A DNA stretch of 64,000 bases, from positions 7,170-71,169 of the forward strand of contig CAZROT010000009.1 in assembly GCA_964601895.1 (NCBI GenBank), read 5' to 3'. Numbering within the stretch: the stretch's first letter is position 1; each line of letters begins with the position of its first letter. This document shows, piece after piece, positions 44,019-52,589 of this stretch. Under the pieces are notes generated by a model. It was not told where the DNA came from and made no database searches. It worked only from the letters and a program-made list of their open reading frames with translations. This DNA comes from CAZROT01 sp964601895. GTDB lineage: Bacteria; Pseudomonadota; Gammaproteobacteria; Enterobacterales; Enterobacteriaceae. The position numbers and the translations under genes are program-made.

Positions 44019-44327
44019 ATGGCTTCAATCCGCAAATCGAAAATTGATATGGCCGTCATTGATAAGGTAAAGGAGTTCAGGATCAGTAATGGCCTGAGCC
44101 AGGACGGTCTTGCCGCTATTCTTGGTATGACAAGAGGTTATATCGGGCAGGTGGAAAGTCCCAGCACACTCAGTAAATACAATATGGTCCACCTGAATAA
44201 ACTGGCCCTGGAATTTAGTTGTTCCCTTAAGGATTTTATGCCAGATCCTATTCCCGAAGATTACACGGCAGGCAGGAAAAACAATTCAAAAAAGAAGAAA
44301 AAAGCCAAAGCACCTGTTAAGAAATAA
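44019..44327 (+). CDS. Xre-family helix-turn-helix regulator
   Basis: A 102-residue protein with one Cro/C1-type helix-turn-helix (KVKEFRISNGLSQDGLAAIL then GMTRGYIGQVES). The C-terminus is a Lys-rich tail (KKKKKAKAPVKK). It probably binds the adjacent palindrome. Start: ATG at 44019. Confidence 0.85.
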   Translation: MASIRKSKIDMAVIDKVKEFRISNGLSQDGLAAILGMTRGYIGQVESPSTLSKYNMVHLNKLALEFSCSLKDFMPDPIPEDYTAGRKNNSKKKKKAKAPVKK

Positions 44328-44395
44328 CCGGCCTACCATAACTTTTATCCGGTTTAGCATAACCATTTGTTTGGGCCCGGCAGCAGTTTTGCTGT

Positions 44396-44740
44396 ATGCC
44401 GGATTACCATATTCCTACCGATAAAGAAATCGCAGCAAAAGCCAGGCAAATCATTCTCGCCGATCTCAGCAAGTATGATTCCGTGACTGACCTTGCTACC
44501 GAATGCGGCATCAACCCCTCAAGGCTGAAAAAGATATTCAAGTTAATATACGGTATCGGCCTGTTCCAGTTCTCCCGCCAGCAACGAATACAGCTCGCCC
44601 AGGATTTGCTTACCAGCACCAATAATACCCTGCAATCAATCGCCGAGCAATGCGGTTACACGGAAGGCAATAATTTCCAGACGGCCTTTAAGGAAGTCGT
44701 GGGCTGTACGCCGGGGGAATGGAGGAAGAATAAGACTTAA
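44396..44740 (+). CDS. Stand-alone AraC-type DNA-binding domain
   Basis: A 114-residue protein consisting only of the AraC C-terminal domain: SVTDLATECGINPSRLKKIF and TLQSIAEQCGYTEGNNFQTAF, then VGCTPGEWRK. It lacks any ligand-binding domain, so its activity may be set by its level. It lies directly upstream of the AbiE operator region. Confidence 0.85.
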   Translation: MPDYHIPTDKEIAAKARQIILADLSKYDSVTDLATECGINPSRLKKIFKLIYGIGLFQFSRQQRIQLAQDLLTSTNNTLQSIAEQCGYTEGNNFQTAFKEVVGCTPGEWRKNKT

Positions 44741-44742
44741 CA

Positions 44743-44770
44743 TGTTAGGATTATCCGAATAATCCTAACA
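44743..44770. promoter_or_regulatory. Upstream operator of the AbiE pair; also a possible terminator
   Basis: A perfect 28-bp inverted repeat: TGTTAGGATTAT and its complement around CCGA. It is followed by TTTTT, so it could also end the upstream transcript. A second nearly identical copy starts 52 bp (about five helical turns) downstream. AbiEi antitoxins are known to bind paired inverted repeats in their promoter. Confidence 0.75.
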
Positions 44771-44788
44771 TTTTTCCTTTAAAACTCC

Positions 44789-44822
44789 TATCTTTGTTAG
44801 GATTCTCTGCATAATCCTAACA
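44789..44822 (+). promoter_or_regulatory. Promoter -7 box and second AbiE operator
   Basis: TATCTTTG at 44789-44796 matches the Bacteroidetes TAnnTTTG box exactly. The second inverted repeat (44795-44822; TGTTAGGATTCT, 4-bp centre, ATAATCCTAACA) overlaps its last bases, so a bound repressor would block the start. The abiEi-like ATG follows 5 bp after it, so the leader is very short. Confidence 0.7.
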
Positions 44823-44827
44823 AATCA

Positions 44828-45448
44828 ATGACCGAAATAAGCCTACATACCCGCTTAGAACAGCTAATAGCCGATAAAAAGCCCGGAAAGATCTTTTTCC
44901 CGGCTGATTTCCTGGAATTAGGAAGCCCGGAGGCTGTCCACATGGCTTTATCGAGGCTGACCGATCAAAAAGAACTCGTCCGGCTGGCTAAGGGCATCTA
45001 TGTTAAACCCCGTACAGATGATCTACTGGGTGCCGTATTACCCTCGCTGGAAGAAATAGCCCATGCCATTGCCGAAAAAGAGCATGTAATCATCCGGCCC
45101 ACCGGGGCCTATGCCCTCAATAAACTGGGATTATCCACCCAAGTACCCACCAAAGTAGTTTTCTTAACCAACGGGAGCAGGCGACAAATCCGGATAGGAA
45201 AAGGGATGCTGACATTCAAACCCACCACCCCCCGTAACCTTGCCGCCAAAAATGAACTTGTTTTCCTGGCTATTCAATCCCTGATCGAACTAGGGGAACA
45301 AAAAACTACTGATAAAGTGAAAACCATTCTCAAAGAAAAACTGCAGGTAGTTTCACCGGCTGTTATCCGGGAGGATGCGAAATTTGCTCCCCAACACGCC
45401 TGCAAAACCTTATTGGCTATTGCTAACGAACTTGCCCATACACTATGA
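44828..45448 (+). CDS. AbiEi-type antitoxin/repressor (DUF6088)
   Basis: A 206-residue protein. An N-terminal winged-helix region (FPADFLELGSPEAVHMALSR, then LVRLAKGIYVKP) is followed by the AbiEi C-terminal domain (IIRPTGAYALNKLGLSTQVP, then VVFLTNGSRRQIRIG). It represses its own promoter and neutralises the AbiEii toxin. Its stop overlaps the toxin start (ATGA). Confidence 0.9.
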   Translation: MTEISLHTRLEQLIADKKPGKIFFPADFLELGSPEAVHMALSRLTDQKELVRLAKGIYVKPRTDDLLGAVLPSLEEIAHAIAEKEHVIIRPTGAYALNKLGLSTQVPTKVVFLTNGSRRQIRIGKGMLTFKPTTPRNLAAKNELVFLAIQSLIELGEQKTTDKVKTILKEKLQVVSPAVIREDAKFAPQHACKTLLAIANELAHTL

Positions 45449-46665
45449 TTGAATTCTTACAACTGCCGGAAGAAACACGCCGCCTGCTGATAAACCAGGT
45501 CAATATTAAAAAAGGCATGACCACCAAATCAATTGAAAAGGACTGGTGGGTAACGCTTGTGCTGAAGGCTTTGTTCTCCTTGCCTATGGCTTCCCATTTT
45601 ATATTTAAAGGAGGAACCTCTTTAAGTAAAGGATGGAAACTGACCGAACGGTTCTCTGAGGATATTGATATTGCACTAGCACCGGAGGCTTTTGGAAAAG
45701 TCTATAAAGAAAACCCGAGCAATAGTTATGTCAAGCAATTGAAAAAAGAAGGTTGTGCCTATACGACAACAGTGATAAGAGAAGCGTTGGAAAAAGAATT
45801 GAAACGCATGGGAGTACCCGCAGGCATGGTAACTGTAGAAGCAGACCCGGTAAATCCTACACTTCCTGATAAAGACCCGCAGACACTCTATGTACGGTAT
45901 CCTTCCCTGTTCGAGACTAATAATTATTTAGGAGAACCCGTGAAAATCGAGTTCGGTGTCAGGGCACTCAGAGAGCCTTTCTCCACCGTCGCGATTCAAT
46001 CTATTATTGGTGAAGAGTCCGAAACAAAAGCCTACAGGGAAGAACCCTTTCCCGTAACTGTTGTCGCACCTCACAAAACCTTTATGGAAAAATTATTCCT
46101 CCTGCATGAAAAATTTCTTACCGGGCGTGCAGAAGGTGATGCAGGGGAAAGACAGTCCCGTCACTTATATGACCTGGCGCAAATGATGAACAAAGGGATC
46201 GAGCAACAAGTCGTTGATGATACTGCACTCTATACGATACTGCTTAATCACCGGAGTTCCTATGTAAGATTGAAGAATGTGAATTATGCTGCCATGCAAT
46301 TGGGCCAGTTGGGTTTTCTTCCACCGTGGGGTGTATTGGAGGATTTCAGGAAAGACTATGCTATTATGCGGTCTGAAATGATCTATGGGGAATCGCCTGA
46401 GTTCGATGACCTGATCCAGCAACTGCGGGACATGAATACCCGATTTGCAGCGATGGGGCATCAACTAAGCATTAACAGTGTTATCGTCCAGGGATACCGG
46501 CAAATTGAAAACGAAAAAGGCGATTGGGACTTTCAATCAACTATTGTGCATTACAACAGTGATCTGCAACGGCCACTCGGACCTGATAACATGAATATCA
46601 GTTTCGATGTAGAGTTTATAAAAGGAACTGATGATCTAAACTTTCACAGGATAAGAATACGTTAG
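45445..46665 (+). CDS. AbiEii-family nucleotidyltransferase toxin
   Basis: A 406-residue protein. The nucleotidyltransferase core is clear: FKGGTSLSKGW (about 54-64), then RFSEDIDIALAP with the metal-binding Asp pair. Lys/Arg residues of motif III lie in KTFMEKLFLLHEKF, and RHLYDLAQM follows. AbiEii-type toxins transfer nucleotides (to tRNA ends in characterised relatives) and cause growth arrest on phage infection. It is longer than the shortest family members because of a C-terminal ~130-residue extension. Confidence 0.92.
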   Translation: MIEFLQLPEETRRLLINQVNIKKGMTTKSIEKDWWVTLVLKALFSLPMASHFIFKGGTSLSKGWKLTERFSEDIDIALAPEAFGKVYKENPSNSYVKQLKKEGCAYTTTVIREALEKELKRMGVPAGMVTVEADPVNPTLPDKDPQTLYVRYPSLFETNNYLGEPVKIEFGVRALREPFSTVAIQSIIGEESETKAYREEPFPVTVVAPHKTFMEKLFLLHEKFLTGRAEGDAGERQSRHLYDLAQMMNKGIEQQVVDDTALYTILLNHRSSYVRLKNVNYAAMQLGQLGFLPPWGVLEDFRKDYAIMRSEMIYGESPEFDDLIQQLRDMNTRFAAMGHQLSINSVIVQGYRQIENEKGDWDFQSTIVHYNSDLQRPLGPDNMNISFDVEFIKGTDDLNFHRIRIR

Positions 46666-46681
46666 CTTTTAACCACGTCAC

Positions 46682-47629
46682 ATGAATATATTCCTGACCG
46701 CTTTAAGAAATTTAGAGATCATTGATCCCACCGAATCTTCTTTTGAAATAATGCCGGGCATCAATTTTACGAACAGCGGGCTGATGAAAGAATATCTCAT
46801 TAACGATATTGTTGTGCAGGCTGTCGGTATCATTGAATATAATTACATTCTTCAATCCAAAAATATTGCGTATTATAAATATGACCTTGAGGATTTCAGG
46901 GAACATGATAACGAAACATTTTTAGTTATTGTACTTAGCTGGCTGGAAGAGTTACTTAAAAATTCCTGGCTGGTGAAAGATAATTGTATTGATTGTGATT
47001 TTGCTTTTCTTGGACGAGGGCTGGATACTGATCATGCTATATGCAGCAGCAATTTTCTTGCATCCAAACGGAATATGGCCGACGGTAGCAGGCCAACAGT
47101 AACCTTCACTTTAGCAGAGCTACAACGTTGGGCCGACCTGCACGATAAATCCGAAACTTATTACTTCAGCAAAAACTCCAACAGCCCAAAGAATTTTATG
47201 CTGCAAAAGAATTTCAGCAGGATCGGCAGAAGCATGGAATTTGTAAAATCAGCCCGTAACGCCACCAACCTAGCCTATAAACTTTCACATTATTGCAGCG
47301 CTTTTGAATCCCTTCTCACAACAGATTCAAGTGAACTTTCGCATAAGCTATCTGAAAGGGCAGCATTCTTTCTAAAAGAAAGTTTTCCTGATAAACTGAG
47401 TACCTATAATACCATAAAGCAGGCGTACAATGTCAGAAGTAAACTTACACACGGTGATGTTTTAAAAGAATCTCAAATTGAAAAAGTACCGGAGCTTTCT
47501 GTAGCCTGTGATAACCTGCTGAGGGCAACGATACTTAAGATACTCAATGATGAGCAACTGATGTTATTGTTTGATGGCACTAATGAAAAGATTGATGAAT
47601 TTTTTAATCATTTGATCTTTAATCATTAG
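46682..47629 (+). CDS. ApeA-like HEPN domain protein
   Basis: A 315-residue protein. The C-terminal ~130 residues resemble the HEPN domain of ApeA-type proteins: HYCSAFESLLTTDSSELSHK, RAAFFLKES, then VRSKLTHGD with R-x4-H at residues 252-257. The N-terminal ~180 residues are unrecognised. HEPN proteins of this type cut RNA in anti-phage abortive infection. It starts 17 bp after the AbiEii gene on the same strand, so the three probably share a transcript. Confidence 0.75.
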   Translation: MNIFLTALRNLEIIDPTESSFEIMPGINFTNSGLMKEYLINDIVVQAVGIIEYNYILQSKNIAYYKYDLEDFREHDNETFLVIVLSWLEELLKNSWLVKDNCIDCDFAFLGRGLDTDHAICSSNFLASKRNMADGSRPTVTFTLAELQRWADLHDKSETYYFSKNSNSPKNFMLQKNFSRIGRSMEFVKSARNATNLAYKLSHYCSAFESLLTTDSSELSHKLSERAAFFLKESFPDKLSTYNTIKQAYNVRSKLTHGDVLKESQIEKVPELSVACDNLLRATILKILNDEQLMLLFDGTNEKIDEFFNHLIFNH

Positions 47630-47649
47630 ATTTTTTCTCTTCTGTTCAT

Positions 47650-47681
47650 TTTCCATAGAAAGTTAACCACTTTCCATAGAA
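47650..47681. promoter_or_regulatory. Direct repeats upstream of the tra operon, likely operator
   Basis: TTTCCATAGAA occurs at 47650-47660 and again at 47671-47681, exactly 21 bp (two helical turns) apart, 51 bp before the first tra-region gene. This spacing suggests a regulator binding on one DNA face. Confidence 0.55.
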
Positions 47682-47731
47682 GGAATGTATTTATAGCACT
47701 CGACTTTTGTATTCACAACAAATCGAATGCT

Positions 47732-48127
47732 ATGCTTCAATCAATCTCCTGGCAACAATACATTTTCTTTTTGCTTGCCGCCACTCTCTGTTATTACCTG
47801 TTTGTATGGATAGTGTACTTCAAGGCCCGCATTCCCTCTTTCTCCGGGATGCGGAATTTCAAGGGCATGTCGCTTCATGGAGAAGATGAGCCGGATGAAA
47901 TGCTGTCCACAGCGCAGCATGTAATGGATGAATTACGGACTGTGTTTGAAGGAAAGCAAAATATGAACGAACTGGTGATGTCACTGCAACAACATCTTTC
48001 TAAATACAACCAGTGGGATGAACCCGGCTTTCGGGAAACCCTTAACGAATTTATCGCTGCCGAAAGCGAATCTACATGCTCCATCCGTCTCGGTGAAGAC
48101 GAACTCCGTGCGATCTGGAAGGGATAA
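47732..48127 (+). CDS. First gene of the tra operon, membrane-anchored, function unknown
   Basis: A 131-residue protein with one N-terminal membrane segment (YIFFLLAATLCYYLFVWIVY, about 10-29) and an acidic cytoplasmic or periplasmic remainder. It occupies the place of traC/traD-type small genes in other Bacteroidota tra operons. I do not recognise the family. Confidence 0.7.
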   Translation: MLQSISWQQYIFFLLAATLCYYLFVWIVYFKARIPSFSGMRNFKGMSLHGEDEPDEMLSTAQHVMDELRTVFEGKQNMNELVMSLQQHLSKYNQWDEPGFRETLNEFIAAESESTCSIRLGEDELRAIWKG

Positions 48128-48176
48128 GGATGGAGCACCAATAATTATTCACCCTATTATAAATGTGCAAGTGAAA

Positions 48177-48506
48177 ATGAAGTGTATGAAAAGAAAACTC
48201 AACCGCCAAGTGCAGATCCGCCTCGCCTATCTGCTCTTATTTCTCCTGACCGGTCTGATTGCTTTTTCGCAAGATGGAAATGCCGGGATCAACGAAGCGA
48301 ACACCCGTGTGCGAAGCTATTTCGCCGCCGGTACTAACCTGATGTATGCCGTTGGTGCGATCGTCGGACTGATCGGTGCCGTGAAAGTGTATAACAAATG
48401 GAACAGTGGTGATCCTGATACCGGAAAAGTGGCTGCCGCCTGGTTCGGCAGTTGTGTATTTCTTGTTATCGTAGCAACTGTGATCAGGTCATTCTTCGGT
48501 GTGTAG
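48177..48506 (+). CDS. traE: TraE (DUF4134) conjugal transfer protein
   Basis: The start is the ATG at 48177; a longer frame from 48018 overlaps the previous gene. The 109-residue product has a signal or first membrane segment ending FSQDGNAGINEANT and a second segment (LMYAVGAIVGLIGAVKVYNKW), then GKVAAAWFGSCVFLVIVATV. This is the DUF4134 pattern, a VirB2/pilin-like subunit of Bacteroidota type IV secretion. Confidence 0.88.
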   Translation: MKCMKRKLNRQVQIRLAYLLLFLLTGLIAFSQDGNAGINEANTRVRSYFAAGTNLMYAVGAIVGLIGAVKVYNKWNSGDPDTGKVAAAWFGSCVFLVIVATVIRSFFGV

Positions 48507-48570
48507 CCCCCAACCTAAATCCTTCCCCCGCAAGGGGAAGGACTTACTTCAACTTTTAAAACCAATCAAC

Positions 48571-49782
48571 ATGAAATTGAATTTTATTCTTATTGTGCTA
48601 TTGCTGTTATGTAACGGTACCGGTTATTCGCAGTATATCGGCGTGAAAGCAAGATATACGGAAACAAGGTTAGTAGATGACAGTCCTAATCCACCCAAAA
48701 GAGAAAACCGTTTGATCCTGTCCTTTTACGAAGTGACCGCATCGGGCAGTTATATCCCTGTATCACTTTCCAACTATGATATATGGGTTTACAAGCAAGG
48801 ATTGCAATACGGTAATGTCATGGGTGGCGTATTGGATTCTACCGGCAATAATTATCCCGGTTATAGTTATCCTGCACCTATTGCTGTTTCCTATTACAAC
48901 TCACTTGGGTTGAATTATATTGACTGTGATCCAAACGCCGCTACACATTATGTAGTGAACGGCCATCAACTGGATTGCGGCTTCGTCACGGTGTCCTATT
49001 GGGATGTGGATTGGGGCACGATGGTTCCCTTTGAAGCGTTCCCTGCACCCAATATCTGTTTGCCTTATTATACATGGCCGCATTCTTATTTTCTAATACC
49101 GGGCAATGTCAATTTTCCTTATGTGGGAACCCCGCCGTACAACTGGTATAACTTCCATTGCGGCGGCACCTTGCAATTGGTCATCCGTGGCGTACTGCCG
49201 CATGAAACAAATTTCATTACGCTACCGGTACGGTTTGATAACGTAAGGGCATCGCTTATTGATAATAGTAAGGTCAAAGTGGAATGGTCAAATCTTACTG
49301 AATCGGATATAAATTATTATGAAATGCAGCGGTCTGTGGATGGACAGAACTTTCAAACCATTGGCCTTGTTTTTCCATTACACAATAATGGCGGAAGAGC
49401 TGACTATACTTTTTTCGACCTGCTCAATGCTAACGGTACTTTCTATTACCGGGTAAAAGCATTGGAAAATAATGGGACTGTTCTTTACAGCCAGGTCATG
49501 CGGATCAGCAACGACAATTTGGCAATAGCAACATTGACAGTTTATCCGAACCCTGTTACCAATAACCAGCTAACCATTAGTGCTGTCAATATCCCAAAAG
49601 GACGATATACGGCCCTGCTCATTGATATGACAGGCAGGCAAACAATACTTAAAACTATTGATCATCCCGGTGGCGCATTCTCACATTTCATACATCACTT
49701 TTCATTTGCTGCCGGGATGTATCAATTTATGCTGCGTTCACGAGACATTACTTTATCTCAACAAATAATCATTAACCGCTGA
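48571..49782 (+). CDS. Type IX-secreted surface protein inside the tra operon
   Basis: The start is the ATG at 48571, which opens a signal peptide (MKLNFILIVLLLLCNGTGYS). The 403-residue protein has an unrecognised Tyr/Pro/Asn-rich N-terminal region (~20-230), a fibronectin-like part (KVEWSNLTESDINYYEMQRS) and a C-terminal type IX sorting domain (TVYPNPVTNNQLTIS, then GMYQFMLRS and SQQIIINR). It would be exported by the host type IX system to the cell surface. It is followed without gap by traF (stop and start share a base), so it is cotranslated with transfer genes. A role in mating contact or surface exclusion is inferred. Confidence 0.85.
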   Translation: MKLNFILIVLLLLCNGTGYSQYIGVKARYTETRLVDDSPNPPKRENRLILSFYEVTASGSYIPVSLSNYDIWVYKQGLQYGNVMGGVLDSTGNNYPGYSYPAPIAVSYYNSLGLNYIDCDPNAATHYVVNGHQLDCGFVTVSYWDVDWGTMVPFEAFPAPNICLPYYTWPHSYFLIPGNVNFPYVGTPPYNWYNFHCGGTLQLVIRGVLPHETNFITLPVRFDNVRASLIDNSKVKVEWSNLTESDINYYEMQRSVDGQNFQTIGLVFPLHNNGGRADYTFFDLLNANGTFYYRVKALENNGTVLYSQVMRISNDNLAIATLTVYPNPVTNNQLTISAVNIPKGRYTALLIDMTGRQTILKTIDHPGGAFSHFIHHFSFAAGMYQFMLRSRDITLSQQIIINR

Positions 49783-50108
49783 TGGCTGTTTCCGTTTACC
49801 AAATAAACAAGGGAATCAATAAACCCATTGAGTTTCGGGGATTAAAGGCACAGTATATCTGGTATCTCGGCGGCGGCTTACTGGCACTGCTGATCCTGTT
49901 TGCGGTGCTCTATATCTGCGGGGTGAACACCTTCATTTGTCTTGGGATAATCATTGTCAGTGGTACGGGGCTGTTTGTCCATATCTACAAGCTCAGCCAT
50001 AAATACGGGGAACACGGGATGATGAAGTCGCTGGCGAAACGAAGCATTCCAAAAGTTGTAAAAAGTTATTCAAGAAAAGTATTTACCGGCACATGCAAAA
50101 AGAACTGA
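49782..50108 (+). CDS. traF: TraF (DUF4133) conjugal transfer protein
   Basis: A 108-residue protein with two adjacent membrane segments (IWYLGGGLLALLILFAVLYI and FICLGIIIVSGTGLFVHIY) after an INKGINKPIEFRGLKAQY N-terminus typical of DUF4133. It corresponds to VirB3. Its end overlaps the start of traG by 16 bp. Confidence 0.9.
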   Translation: MAVSVYQINKGINKPIEFRGLKAQYIWYLGGGLLALLILFAVLYICGVNTFICLGIIIVSGTGLFVHIYKLSHKYGEHGMMKSLAKRSIPKVVKSYSRKVFTGTCKKN

Positions 50109-52558
50109 AAGACATATTTCCCATTTTCGGTGTTGAACATAACAGCATCCTGTCCAAACAGGGTGATGTAACGATTGCTTATGAAGTAACACTGCCGGAG
50201 TTGTTCACGATGAGTGACCAGGAATATGAAACCCTGCACCAGGCATTGATAAAAGCGATCAAGATACTACCCCGGCACACGATCTTTCACAAACAGGATT
50301 GGTTCACGGAAACAAAATATGCGGCTGATTTTTCAAAGGATGATAAAAGTTTCCTGACCCGCAGCAGTGAACGGTTCTTTAATGAACGTCCCTACCTGGA
50401 TCACCAGTGTTATATTATGCTGACCAAGAAACCAGCGAACCGGAAATTAGGTAGTTCGCTTTTCTCCAATTTACTCCGCCGTTCTATTGTGCCGGAAGAA
50501 ACCTTAAAGCCGCAACTGTTACAGGATTTTTTGGATAGTACAGGACAATTTGAACGGATATTAAAGGACAGTGGTTTTATACAATTGCGCAGGTTACATG
50601 ATGACGAATTATCAGGGGATAAAACGTACTGTGGTTTAGTGGAACGGTATATGAACCTGCAGCCCAATGAAAGTTCCTTTTTACTGCATGATACTGAATT
50701 TAAAGAAGGAATAAAGGTCGGGCCTCATCACTGCCAGCTTTTTACGTTGGCGGATGCAGCCGACCTTCCTGCCTATTGCGGCAGCCGTATCAACTACGAT
50801 AAATATTCAACGGATAAAACAAAGTTCAGTGTGGGCTTTGCTTCACCGTTAGGACAACTGCTTCCGTGTAACCATATTTTCAACCAGTACATTTTTATAG
50901 ACGATCAGCAAAAGACCTTACAGAAACTCGAAAGTAAAAGATTGCGTTTGCAAAGTTTATCTGCTTATTCGAGGGAAAACGCTATTTCAAGGGATGCTAC
51001 GAATGATTTTTTGAATGAAGCGATCTCGCAACAGCGATTACCTGTTAAAGCACATTTTAATGTACTGGTATGGACAGACAACAAAGATGAATTAAAGGAC
51101 GTACGCAACCTGGTATCTTCCGCCTTAGCCCAGATGGACGCTGTGCCCAAACAGGAACTGGATGGTGCGCCCCAGCTCTTCTGGGCGGGCATACCGGGCA
51201 ATGAAGCGGACTTCCCGATGAATGACAGCTTTGACACATTCGCCGAACAAGCCTGTTGTTTCTTAAATCTTGAAACCAATTATCGTTCTTCGATTTCACC
51301 CGTGGGCATACGGTTGGGAGATCGCATGTACGGTAAACCCGTGCATGTGGACATATCGGATGAACCGATGAAAAAAGGCATCTGCACCAACCGCAACAAG
51401 TTTATTCTCGGGCCATCCGGCAGCGGGAAATCATTTTTTACCAATCACATGGTGCGTTCTTACTATGAGCAGGGAACGCATGTGGTGCTGGTGGATGTAG
51501 GCCATAGCTATAAAGGATTATGTCAAATGGTGAAGGGTTATTACTTCACTTATGATGAAAAGAACCCCATCCGTTTTAATCCGTTCTATATTGGACAGGG
51601 CGATGTACTCGATACTGAAAAGAAAGAAAGCATCAAAACGCTGTTGCTGGCCCTTTGGAAAAAGGACAATGAAACTTTCAATCGCAGCGAGTATGTCGCT
51701 CTTTCTAATGCTTTGCAGCTTTACTATGAAAAGCTGGAGAAAAACCCCGACCTGTTCCCTTGCTTCAATACGTTTTATGATTTCCTGAATGAAGATTTTG
51801 TTGAAGTATTAAAAACAGATAAGGTAAAGGAAAAGGATTTCGATGTGTCGAATTTCCTCTATGTGCTGCGGCCTTACTATAAAAACGGTGAGTTTGACTA
51901 CCTGTTGAACGCAACAGAGAACCTGGACCTGCTGAAAGAACGCTTTATTGTTTTTGAACTGGACAATATCAAAGATCACCCGATACTTTTTCCTGTTGTG
52001 ACCATTATCATCATGGAAGTGTTCATTTCTAAAATGCGGAAGCTGAAAGGCATCCGCAAGATGATCCTGATTGAAGAAGCCTGGAAAGCGATTGCGAAGG
52101 AAGGAATGGCGGAGTATATCAAGTACCTGTTCAAAACGGTACGCAAGTTCTTTGGCGAAGCGATTGTTGTAACGCAGGAAGTGGAAGATATTATTTCTTC
52201 CCCGGTGGTGAAGCAAGCGATCATCAATAACTCTGATTGCAAGATACTGCTCGATCAAAGCAAGTACCAGAACAAGTTTGACCAGATACAGGAACTGCTT
52301 GGCCTGACCGAAAAGGAAAAAGCGTTAGTGCTGTCTATCAACAAGGCCAACGATCCTTCTAAAAAATATAAGGAAGTATTTATATCGCTTGGTGGTGTGT
52401 TATCGAAAGTTTATCGCACCGAAGTATCACTGGAAGAATACCTGGCCTATACCACCGAAGAAACCGAAAAAGTAAAGCTGATGCAGTATGCGGAAAAGAA
52501 CGGCGGCGATATGCACAAAGCAATTGCCGCTTTTGCCGCTGAACTAAGAAACCAATAG
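50093..52558 (+). CDS. traG: TraG conjugation ATPase (VirB4-like)
   Basis: An 821-residue ATPase. Walker A GPSGSGKSFFTNHM lies near residue 443, Walker B with MILIEEAWKAIAKE near 660, followed by FGEAIVVTQEVEDIISS. It energises pilus assembly and transfer at the inner membrane. The gene overlaps traF; this is the most conserved gene of the tra set and confirms a complete Bacteroidota-type secretion system. Length is typical. Confidence 0.95.
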   Translation: MQKELKDIFPIFGVEHNSILSKQGDVTIAYEVTLPELFTMSDQEYETLHQALIKAIKILPRHTIFHKQDWFTETKYAADFSKDDKSFLTRSSERFFNERPYLDHQCYIMLTKKPANRKLGSSLFSNLLRRSIVPEETLKPQLLQDFLDSTGQFERILKDSGFIQLRRLHDDELSGDKTYCGLVERYMNLQPNESSFLLHDTEFKEGIKVGPHHCQLFTLADAADLPAYCGSRINYDKYSTDKTKFSVGFASPLGQLLPCNHIFNQYIFIDDQQKTLQKLESKRLRLQSLSAYSRENAISRDATNDFLNEAISQQRLPVKAHFNVLVWTDNKDELKDVRNLVSSALAQMDAVPKQELDGAPQLFWAGIPGNEADFPMNDSFDTFAEQACCFLNLETNYRSSISPVGIRLGDRMYGKPVHVDISDEPMKKGICTNRNKFILGPSGSGKSFFTNHMVRSYYEQGTHVVLVDVGHSYKGLCQMVKGYYFTYDEKNPIRFNPFYIGQGDVLDTEKKESIKTLLLALWKKDNETFNRSEYVALSNALQLYYEKLEKNPDLFPCFNTFYDFLNEDFVEVLKTDKVKEKDFDVSNFLYVLRPYYKNGEFDYLLNATENLDLLKERFIVFELDNIKDHPILFPVVTIIIMEVFISKMRKLKGIRKMILIEEAWKAIAKEGMAEYIKYLFKTVRKFFGEAIVVTQEVEDIISSPVVKQAIINNSDCKILLDQSKYQNKFDQIQELLGLTEKEKALVLSINKANDPSKKYKEVFISLGGVLSKVYRTEVSLEEYLAYTTEETEKVKLMQYAEKNGGDMHKAIAAFAAELRNQ

Positions 52559-52589
52559 TCAATTATTACTTAACCATAAAAACAAAACA

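Noticed and set aside
44743..44822. Possible CRISPR-like repeat pair
   Set aside because: Only two copies, each palindromic, and placed at a promoter; an operator explains them better.
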